Of a DNA stretch of 5,226 nucleotides, positions 1 through 5,226 are shown piece after piece. The notes beneath the pieces were generated by a model. It did no database searches. It was not told the DNA's origin and worked only from the letters and a program-made list of their open reading frames with translations. The position numbers were made by a program, and so were the translations under genes. The stretch covers positions 1-5,226 of the forward strand of contig JASLFY010000146.1 in NCBI GenBank assembly GCA_030150425.1, given 5' to 3'. This DNA comes from Yimella sp. Its GTDB lineage: Bacteria; Actinomycetota; Actinomycetes; Actinomycetales; Dermatophilaceae. How positions within the stretch are numbered: position 1 is the stretch's first letter; each line of letters begins with the position of its first letter.

Positions 1-494
1 CGGCCGACCCGGTCGCCGCGGAGAACATCCTCGCGAGCAACGGTCGTCGCGTCGTCCGCGCGCTGGAGGTCATCGAGCTGACCGGACGCCCGTTCAGCGC
101 GACCATGCCGCGCCGCGAGTTCCTCGAGCCGACCGTGCTGATCGGCCTCGACGCCGACCGTGCGGCGATCGACGAACGGATCGAGCGGCGCACCCGCCTC
201 ATGTGGGAGCGGGGACTGCTCGAGGAGGTCCGCGGACTCGAGCCGCAGGGCCTGCGCGACGGACGTACGGCGAGCCGGGCGATCGGCTACGCGCAGGCGC
301 TCGCCCAGCTCGACGGAACGCTGGACGAGGAGCAGGCGATCGAGCAGACCGCGCAGGCCACCCGCCGCCTCGTGCGCCGGCAGTTCTCCTGGTTCCGCGC
401 CGACCCGAGGGTCGTCTGGTTGCCGCACGACGCGCCGGATCTGCTCGCCCGGGCCCTGACCGCGATCGAGCGGACCGGCACAATGGCCGGGTGA
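1..494 (+). CDS. miaA: tRNA dimethylallyltransferase MiaA, 3' part only (5' end outside the window)
   Basis: MiaA transfers a dimethylallyl group from DMAPP to N6 of A37 in tRNAs that read codons starting with U, giving i6A. The reading frame is open from base 3 and ends at TGA 492-494, so about 163 C-terminal residues are visible of the roughly 300 usual for the family; the P-loop and the DSxQ-type N-terminal half lie upstream. Family marks seen: DPVAAENI followed by NGRRVVRALEV and TGRPFSAT (codons from base 6 to about 106), then RAIGYAQAL (about 276-302) and the tail TRRLVRRQFSWFRADPRVVWL (about 360-422). The internal ATG at 105 is not the start, because conserved family sequence continues upstream of it. 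The stop overlaps the dapF start by 4 bp, so the two are very probably co-transcribed. Nothing suggests damage; the truncation is only the window edge. Confidence 0.95.
   Translation, partial: ADPVAAENILASNGRRVVRALEVIELTGRPFSATMPRREFLEPTVLIGLDADRAAIDERIERRTRLMWERGLLEEVRGLEPQGLRDGRTASRAIGYAQALAQLDGTLDEEQAIEQTAQATRRLVRRQFSWFRADPRVVWLPHDAPDLLARALTAIERTGTMAG
491..494 (+). promoter_or_regulatory. GTGA stop/start overlap coupling miaA and dapF
   Basis: The four bases GTGA contain both the dapF start (GTG, 491-493) and the miaA stop (TGA, 492-494). Only a weak purine stretch (GGCCGGG) precedes the start, so ribosomes ending miaA probably reinitiate here. The overlap is seen directly; coupling is inferred from this well-known arrangement. 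Confidence 0.8.
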
Positions 495-1354
495 CCACCA
501 TCGACTTCGTCAAAGGCCATGGCACGCAGAACGACTTCGTGCTGGTGCCCGATCGGGACGGCACCCACGACCTGACCGAGCGCCAGGTCGCCTTCCTGGC
601 CGACCGACGCGCCGGACTCGGGGGCGACGGTGTCATCCGGGTGGCTCCGCTGAGTGCCGCGCCGGAGCAGGTGCGCGCCGACTGCCCCGACGCCCGGTGG
701 TTCATGGACTACCGCAACGCCGACGGCTCGGTGGCCGAGATGTGCGGCAACGGCACCCGCGTCTTCGCGCGCTTCCTGGTCGACCAGGGATGGGAGACCG
801 ACGACGTCTTCACGATCGCCACCCGGGCCGGTCAGAAGGAGATCACCCGCGTCGCGGACGGCTTTGCGACCGATCTCGGACCCTGGCGGCTCTCCCGCGA
901 GGCAGAGGCGACCGAGCGCGGGATGGACTCGGTGGTGCAGGTCGTGGGAGCGCCCGACCCGTTGCCGGCCCTCAGCCTCGACCTGGGTAACCCGCACACC
1001 GTGGTGGCGCTGCCGCCGCAGTTCGACCTCGCCGGGCTCGACCTGACGACCGCTCCGCGCGTCGACCCGCAGCCGGACCACGGCACCAACGTGGAGTTCG
1101 TCCGCGCGCTGGCCCACGCCCACATCTCGATGCGGGTCCACGAACGCGGTGTCGGGGAGACCCGCAGCTGCGGCACCGGCGCGGCGGCCGCTGCGCTGGC
1201 GACTTGGTGGTGGGGCGGGCAGCCGGCCGATCAGGTCGACTGGATCGTCGACGTCCCCGGCGGACGGTTGGGCGTCCACATCGCCGCCGACCGGGTCGCG
1301 CTGTCCGGACCTGCCGAGTTGGTGGCCCGCGGAACGGTCAGCCTGCCCGACTGA
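491..1354 (+). CDS. dapF: Diaminopimelate epimerase DapF
   Basis: DapF interconverts LL- and meso-diaminopimelate without a cofactor. This supplies meso-DAP for lysine and, where the cell wall uses it, for peptidoglycan cross-links; the enzyme is cytoplasmic. The GTG at 491 gives 287 residues (E. coli DapF has 274) and starts right before the family's N-terminal motif KGHGTQNDF (residues 8-16, Asn14 a substrate ligand). The two catalytic cysteines are present: Cys85 in EMCGNGTRVF and Cys227 in GETRSCGTGAAAA. Glu218-Arg219 (HERGVGE) lie nine residues before Cys227, the same spacing as in E. coli. Asn167 (GNPH) and Asn200 (TNVEF) match further substrate-binding positions. The open frame extends upstream into miaA, but that stretch is a shadow. 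I see no strong Shine-Dalgarno, and the GTGA overlap with the miaA stop points to translational coupling. The 3' end overlaps the opposite-strand methyltransferase by 17 bp. Confidence 0.96.
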   Translation: MTTIDFVKGHGTQNDFVLVPDRDGTHDLTERQVAFLADRRAGLGGDGVIRVAPLSAAPEQVRADCPDARWFMDYRNADGSVAEMCGNGTRVFARFLVDQGWETDDVFTIATRAGQKEITRVADGFATDLGPWRLSREAEATERGMDSVVQVVGAPDPLPALSLDLGNPHTVVALPPQFDLAGLDLTTAPRVDPQPDHGTNVEFVRALAHAHISMRVHERGVGETRSCGTGAAAAALATWWWGGQPADQVDWIVDVPGGRLGVHIAADRVALSGPAELVARGTVSLPD

Positions 1355-1943
1355 CGCGCAGGATCCGGAAGCCCCGGACGCTGGTGAACCGCTCGGCAAC
1401 CAGCCCGTCCAGGTTCTCGTTCAACCACTTCTGCAGGGAGTCGGACCCGAGGTTCTTCTGCACCACCAGGTAGGCCTCGCCACGGTCGGACAGTCGGGGC
1501 AGCCAGGTCGTCATCAGGTCGTGCAACACCGCCTTGCCGACGCGGATCGGCGGATTCGACCAGATCAGGTCGAACCGTACGTCGGCCGGCACCTCCGCGG
1601 CGACCGACGCGTGGATCCCGTCGACCCCCAACGCTGTTGCATTGGTCCGGGTGAGATCCAGGGCGCGCTCGTTCACGTCGACCGCGTACACCGTCGCGGC
1701 GGGGGACCGCAGTCCCAGAGTGAGCGCGATCGGGCCCCAGCCGCAGCCGAGGTCCAGGAAGGTGCCGTCGGCGGGCGGCTGCGGCGCGTGCTGCAGCAAC
1801 ACCGAGGTGCCCTGGTCGATGCGGTCCGGGGAGAACACCCCGCCGGCCACCGTCACCGGGTGCGTACGCCCGGCCAGCGGGACGTTGATCGTGCGCCGTT
1901 CCTCGGCGCTCGCCGGCTCTGCGGTGAAGTAGTGGTCGGACAC
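1338..1943 (-). CDS. Class I SAM-dependent methyltransferase, small RsmC/YbxB-like type
   Basis: A 201-residue single-domain Rossmann methyltransferase of the MTS (RsmC/RlmG-like) group. Seen in order: an N-terminal HYF (residues 4-6) typical of the family; GGVFSPDRIDQGTSVLL (34-50), matching the GVFS...D.G...LL stretch before the fold; SAM motif I FLDLGCGWGPIA (62-73); Asp89 in VYAVDVNERAL, the probable ribose-binding acid; and catalytic motif IV SNPPIRVGK (129-137), whose NPP is typical of enzymes that methylate exocyclic amino groups. E. coli RsmC (16S rRNA m2G1207) is a longer two-domain protein; the length and NPPIR.GK motif here look more like the stand-alone B. subtilis YbxB type, so the rRNA substrate is only inferred. 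The start is GTG (1941-1943) and the stop TGA reads from 1340 to 1338. No strong Shine-Dalgarno is visible. It is convergent with dapF and divergent from hflX, so it probably has its own promoter. Confidence 0.88.
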   Translation of the reverse strand: MSDHYFTAEPASAEERRTINVPLAGRTHPVTVAGGVFSPDRIDQGTSVLLQHAPQPPADGTFLDLGCGWGPIALTLGLRSPAATVYAVDVNERALDLTRTNATALGVDGIHASVAAEVPADVRFDLIWSNPPIRVGKAVLHDLMTTWLPRLSDRGEAYLVVQKNLGSDSLQKWLNENLDGLVAERFTSVRGFRILRVSRAG

Positions 1944-2070
1944 GCCCTGCAGCGTACGGCCCTCGCGCCGGGCACCGGCGTCGCGTCAGCCCCGTGACGG
2001 CCCTGCGGGCGGCGCGCACCGGCATAAACGGTTCGCCAACGACGTTGATCACTGCGATCCTGAGGAGAAC
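1944..2070. other. Divergent intergenic region between methyltransferase and hflX
   Basis: These 127 bases separate two genes read outward, so promoters for both should lie here. I find no convincing -35/-10 pair. The most AT-rich spot is CATAAA at 2023-2028, which resembles a -10 element for hflX at 4 of 6 positions but lacks a well-placed -35; GTGACG at 1994-1999 is too far away. CGCCGG/CCGGCG at 1966-1980 is a perfect 6-bp inverted repeat with a 3-base loop, but in such GC-rich DNA this is weak evidence. No RNA gene or small ORF is supported. Confidence 0.5.
2062..2067 (+). promoter_or_regulatory. Shine-Dalgarno sequence of hflX
   Basis: GAGGAG lies three bases before the ATG at 2071 and is the clearest ribosome binding site in the window. 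It fixes the hflX start and therefore includes the acidic N-terminal extension in the protein. The spacing is slightly short but within the working range. Confidence 0.8.
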
Positions 2071-3573
2071 ATGACTGCACATCACCCCGACCTGAACGAG
2101 CGCCGCGCGGCGGCGCTGTCCGCCGACGACGACATCGAGCTGCGCTACGACGCCGACGGCTTCCTGCTCGACGACGGCGCCAGCAGCGACGGCGACCAGC
2201 TCGACCGGGCCGAGCGCGCCGCGCTGCGCCGCGTCGAGGGCCTGTCGACCGAACTGCAGGACGTCACCGAGGTCGAGTACCGCCAGCTGCGACTGGAGAG
2301 GGTCGTGCTCGCGAACGTGTGGACCGAGGGCACCGTCGACGACGCCGACAACTCGCTGCGCGAACTCGCGGCGCTCGCCGAGACCGCCGGTTCGACCGTG
2401 CTGGCCGGCGTCACCCAGCGCCGCACCAAGCCCGACCCGGGCACCTGGCTGGGCTCCGGCAAGGCGCAGGACCTGCGCCAGATCGTGATCGCCGAGGGCG
2501 CCGACACCGTCATCGCCGACGGTGAGTTGGCCCCGAGCCAGCGCCGCGCCCTCGAGGACGTCGTCAAGGTGAAGGTCATCGACCGCACCGCGCTGATCCT
2601 CGACATCTTCGCCCAGCACGCGAAGTCCAAGGAGGGCAAGGCCCAGGTCGAACTGGCCCAGCTGCAGTACCTCCTGCCGCGCCTGCGCGGTTGGGGTGAG
2701 TCGATGTCCCGCCAGGCCGGTGGCCAGGCCGCCGGCGGTCAGGGCATGGGTTCCCGTGGTCCGGGTGAGACGAAGATCGAGCTGGACCGCCGCCGGATCA
2801 ACTCCCGGATCGCCAAGCTCAAGCGCGAGATCGCCTCGATGAAGACGATCCGCGACACCAAACGCCACGGCCGCCGCGCCAACGAGGTGCCGTCGGTCGC
2901 CATCGCCGGGTACACGAATGCCGGCAAGTCCTCGATCCTGAACCGGCTCACCGGTGCGGGCGTGCTGGTGCAGAACCAGTTGTTCGCCACCCTCGACCCG
3001 ACCGTACGGCGGGCCGAGACCTCCGACGGACGGCCGTACACCATCGCCGACACCGTCGGCTTCGTGCGCAACCTGCCGCACCAGCTGGTCGAGGCGTTCC
3101 GTTCGACGCTGGAGGAGGTCGGCGACTCCGACCTGCTGCTGCACGTCGTCGACGGATCCCACCCCGACCCCGAGTCGCAGATCAGCGCTGTGCGTGCGGT
3201 GCTGTCCGACGTCGGCGCGACCGACGTCACCGAGGTGATCGTCATCAACAAGGCCGACATCGCCGAGACCGAGGTGGTCGACCGGCTGCTGCGCGCCAAC
3301 CCGCGCTCGGTCGCCGTCTCCGCCCGCACCGGCGCCGGCTTCGACGACCTGCTCGCGTTGATCGAGGAACAGCTGCCAAAGCCCGACATCCGGGTGGAGG
3401 TGCTGCTGCCGTACGACCGCGGCGACCTGCTCAGCCGGATGCACGACGAGGCCGAGATCATCTCCAGCGAGCACACCGCCGAGGGCACCCACCTGCACGC
3501 CAAGGTGAAGCCCTCGCTGGAGGCCGTCCTGCGCGACTACGCGGTCGAGACGCCGATCCCAACCGCTCAGTAG
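2071..3573 (+). CDS. hflX: Ribosome-associated GTPase HflX
   Basis: HflX is a TRAFAC-class GTPase that binds the 50S subunit, splits stalled or hibernating 70S ribosomes in several bacteria, and is tied to heat-stress and, in mycobacteria, macrolide-lincosamide responses. The protein has 500 residues against 426 in E. coli. Residues 1 to about 70 form an acidic Asp/Glu-rich extension. The HflX N-terminal domain follows (about 75-165; TWLGSGKAQDL with GSGK at 128-131), then a helical linker with LLPRLRGWGE, a Gly/Gln-rich loop and GPGETKIELDRRRI (from residue 230). The G domain carries G1 GYTNAGKSS (280-288), G3 DTVGF (327-331), G4 NKAD (393-396) and G5 SARTG (417-421), so it should bind GTP. 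LPYDRGDLLS (from 446) marks the C-terminal domain. The ATG has a GAGGAG site. The gene ends in tandem stops TAGTAG (3571-3576), and the next gene begins 19 bp on. Confidence 0.97.
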   Translation: MTAHHPDLNERRAAALSADDDIELRYDADGFLLDDGASSDGDQLDRAERAALRRVEGLSTELQDVTEVEYRQLRLERVVLANVWTEGTVDDADNSLRELAALAETAGSTVLAGVTQRRTKPDPGTWLGSGKAQDLRQIVIAEGADTVIADGELAPSQRRALEDVVKVKVIDRTALILDIFAQHAKSKEGKAQVELAQLQYLLPRLRGWGESMSRQAGGQAAGGQGMGSRGPGETKIELDRRRINSRIAKLKREIASMKTIRDTKRHGRRANEVPSVAIAGYTNAGKSSILNRLTGAGVLVQNQLFATLDPTVRRAETSDGRPYTIADTVGFVRNLPHQLVEAFRSTLEEVGDSDLLLHVVDGSHPDPESQISAVRAVLSDVGATDVTEVIVINKADIAETEVVDRLLRANPRSVAVSARTGAGFDDLLALIEEQLPKPDIRVEVLLPYDRGDLLSRMHDEAEIISSEHTAEGTHLHAKVKPSLEAVLRDYAVETPIPTAQ

Positions 3574-3576
3574 TAG
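3571..3576 (+). other. Tandem in-frame stop codons ending hflX
   Basis: TAG at 3571-3573 is followed at once by a second in-frame TAG at 3574-3576. This gives a backup against readthrough into the short gap before the GH63-like gene. It may be chance. No hairpin or T-run follows, so it is not part of a terminator. Confidence 0.7.
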
Positions 3577-3592
3577 CTGGCAGGCTGGCGTC

Positions 3593-5226
3593 GTGAGCAG
3601 CGACGCAGCCGACAGCGCAGAGATCACCCGCCTGGCCGGTTCGGCGGGCCCGGACGCACCCTGGCGCCTGTGGGGGCCGTACGTCTCCGGCCGGCAGTGG
3701 GGGACCGTCCGGGAGGACTACTCCGCCGACGGGAACGCCTGGGACTACTTCCCGTTCGACCACGCCCACCGGCGCGCGTACCGCTGGGGCGAAGACGGAC
3801 TCGGCGCCTTCTGCGACCGTTTCGGGTTCTTCAACCTGGGCGTCGCGCTCTGGAACCGGGCGGACGACCGGCTCAAGGAGCGCTACTTCGGTCTCACGAA
3901 CGCGCAGGGCAACCACGGTGAGGACGTCAAGGAGGTCTGGTGGCCGCTGGACGGCAGCCCGACCCACTCCTACAGCTCGTGGCTCTACCGCTATCCGCAC
4001 GCGGCCTTCCCGTACGCAGATCTGTTGGCGGGCAACGCCGCTCGCGACCGATCGCAGCCGGAGTACGAGCTGACCGACACCGGCGTCCTGACCGACGACC
4101 GGTTCTTCGACGTGACCGTCGAACACGCCAAGCAGACGCCGACCGACCTGGCGATGCGCGTCACCGTGACCAACCACGGGCCGGACGCGGCACCGCTCGA
4201 CCTGGTGGTCCAGGGCTGGTTCCGCAACACCTGGCGGTGGGGGCGCGACCCGCGGATGCCGTGGATGCGGCGCACTGCGGGCGGGAGCGCGCCTGACGGC
4301 GTCGTGTTCCACCACGACTGGCTCGGCGACTACCGGCTGACCACCGACGGTTCGGAGGAGCCGCGGATCCTGTTCTGCGACAACGAGACCGACGAGACGC
4401 TCTTCGACGGCATGGCGCCGCTGACCGACTGCCCGAAGAACGGGTTCGACCGGGCGATCGTCCACGGCGACGAGTCCCGGGTGCGCGACGACGACGGCAC
4501 CAAGGTCGGGTTCGTCTGGTCCTGGGACGAGATCCCGTCCGGCGAATCACGCACCGTCACCGTCCGCCTCACCGCCGTCGCGGCGGGCACCGTCGAGGAG
4601 GCCGCGCCGTACGAACCGGTCGGTGAGCAGCTCGACGCCGCAACGCTCTTCGAGCGACGCAAGGCCGAGACGGACGCGTTCTACGCGGCGGTGATCCCGG
4701 CGGACGCGAGCGCCGAGGACCACCACATCGCGCGCCGGGCGTTCGCCGGACTGCTCTGGGGCAAACAGCTGTTCCGCTACGACATCGCCGAATGGATCGC
4801 CGGCGATCCGGACGAGCCCGCCCCGCCCGCGGACCGTCGCACGGGCCGCAACCGGAACTGGACCCACCTCGAACTGGCCGACGTCATCTCGATGCCGGAC
4901 GAGTGGGAGTACCCCTGGTTCGCGACCTGGGACCTCGGCGTCCACGCCGTCGCCCTCGCCCACGTCGATCCCGACCTGGCCAAGCAGCAGCTCGACCTGA
5001 TCTGCCGTGAGTGGGCGCAGCACCCGAACGGACAGCTGCCCGCGTACGAATGGAACTTCGACGACGTCAACCCTCCGGTGCACGCCTGGGCGTGCTGGCA
5101 GGTCTACCGCATCGACGGCGGTCACGACGACGCCTTCCTGCTGCGCACCTTCAGCAAGCTGCTGATGAACTTCAGCTGGTGGATCAACCGCAAGGACGCC
5201 GACGGGTCCTACCTGTTCGAGGGCGG
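3593..5226 (+). CDS. GH63 / MGH1-like glycoside hydrolase (putative glucosidase), 5' part, continues past the window
   Basis: The frame is open from GTG 3593 to the last base, giving 544 whole codons and no stop; bacterial relatives annotated 'glucosidase' are, from memory, near 880-900 residues, so about 60% is visible. N-terminal family blocks: WGPYVSGRQWGTVREDYS (27-44), WDYFPFDHA (50-58) and GLTNAQGNHGEDVKE (100-114). A beta-rich domain follows, then the start of the (alpha/alpha)6 barrel: LLWGKQLFRYD (387-397), GRNRNWTHLELADVISMPDE (418-437), PWFATWDLGVH (441-451) and YEWNFDDVNPPVHAWA (485-500). Asp447 in TWD is the likely general acid by analogy with GH63 enzymes; the base glutamate should lie beyond the window. 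No signal peptide or membrane segment is seen, so it is probably cytoplasmic. GH63-related enzymes act on alpha-glucosides or mannosyl/glucosylglycerate; the substrate here is unknown. The start is preceded only by a weak AGG-type site, but the 19-bp gap after hflX allows co-transcription. Confidence 0.87.
   Translation, partial: MSSDAADSAEITRLAGSAGPDAPWRLWGPYVSGRQWGTVREDYSADGNAWDYFPFDHAHRRAYRWGEDGLGAFCDRFGFFNLGVALWNRADDRLKERYFGLTNAQGNHGEDVKEVWWPLDGSPTHSYSSWLYRYPHAAFPYADLLAGNAARDRSQPEYELTDTGVLTDDRFFDVTVEHAKQTPTDLAMRVTVTNHGPDAAPLDLVVQGWFRNTWRWGRDPRMPWMRRTAGGSAPDGVVFHHDWLGDYRLTTDGSEEPRILFCDNETDETLFDGMAPLTDCPKNGFDRAIVHGDESRVRDDDGTKVGFVWSWDEIPSGESRTVTVRLTAVAAGTVEEAAPYEPVGEQLDAATLFERRKAETDAFYAAVIPADASAEDHHIARRAFAGLLWGKQLFRYDIAEWIAGDPDEPAPPADRRTGRNRNWTHLELADVISMPDEWEYPWFATWDLGVHAVALAHVDPDLAKQQLDLICREWAQHPNGQLPAYEWNFDDVNPPVHAWACWQVYRIDGGHDDAFLLRTFSKLLMNFSWWINRKDADGSYLFEG

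Noticed and set aside
203..490. Upstream extension of the dapF frame to an ATG at 203
   Set aside because: The added 96 residues are Arg/Ala/Gly-rich shadow sequence inside miaA. The DapF motif begins right after the GTG at 491.
1364..1378. Inverted repeat TCCGG-N5-CCGGA near the dapF/methyltransferase junction as a possible terminator
   Set aside because: The stem is only five bases, no T-run follows on either strand, and it lies inside the methyltransferase coding sequence. Such repeats are expected by chance at this GC content.
1149..1997. A 282-codon plus-strand frame across the dapF end and antisense to the methyltransferase
   Set aside because: It has no motifs and Arg/Gly/Gln-rich composition; the minus strand carries the full set of methyltransferase motifs.
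1853..2080. A 75-codon minus-strand frame spanning the intergenic gap
   Set aside because: Arg-rich shadow with no motif; it overlaps the methyltransferase start in another frame and reads over the hflX ribosome binding site.
2711..2755. Short near-repeats of CCAGGCCG in hflX as a possible repeat element
   Set aside because: They encode the Gly/Gln-rich loop before GPGETK that is usual in actinobacterial HflX, so they are coding sequence and not a separate element.
1231..3627. A 798-codon open frame on the minus strand, antisense to hflX and crossing the intergenic gap
   Set aside because: Its composition (Val/Gly/Asp/Arg/Gln-rich, low complexity) is what the opposite strand of a GC-rich gene gives, and no family motifs are seen. 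It overlaps the well-supported hflX and methyltransferase genes.
3458..4465. A 335-codon minus-strand frame opposite the end of hflX and the GH63-like gene
   Set aside because: It is a shadow frame with biased composition and no recognisable motif; the plus strand carries conserved family blocks throughout.

Overview
This window reads as an ordinary chromosomal housekeeping segment of a high-GC Gram-positive bacterium (Actinomycetota). The grounds are the strong G/C bias at third codon positions, the GTG starts, and the run of miaA, dapF and hflX close together on one strand, a neighbourhood known from actinobacteria such as Mycobacterium and Streptomyces. A narrower placement (for example Micrococcales) would be a guess.

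Layout, left to right. Bases 1-494 are the 3' half of miaA (tRNA isopentenylation). Its stop overlaps the GTG start of dapF (491-1354; diaminopimelate epimerase for lysine and peptidoglycan) in a GTGA junction. A compact RsmC/YbxB-like methyltransferase lies on the opposite strand (1338-1943), tail to tail with dapF and overlapping it by 17 bp. A 127-bp gap (1944-2070) separates this methyltransferase from the divergent hflX (2071-3573; ribosome-associated GTPase), which has a clear Shine-Dalgarno sequence. Nineteen bases after the hflX stop, a GTG opens a large glycoside hydrolase of the GH63 / MGH1-like type. It runs off the right edge with 544 codons visible and its C-terminal part missing.

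How the genes fit together. miaA, hflX and perhaps the methyltransferase concern tRNA or ribosome function. dapF belongs to cell-wall and lysine synthesis and is translationally coupled to miaA. The GH63-like enzyme has no obvious functional link to the others. It lacks a visible signal peptide, so it is probably cytoplasmic and acts on an intracellular alpha-glycoside, with unknown substrate.

I see no mobile element, CRISPR array, tRNA, rRNA or convincing terminator, and nothing I would call a new system. The points most worth a second look are the convergent dapF/methyltransferase overlap, the hflX-GH63 adjacency and the acidic N-terminal extension of HflX.
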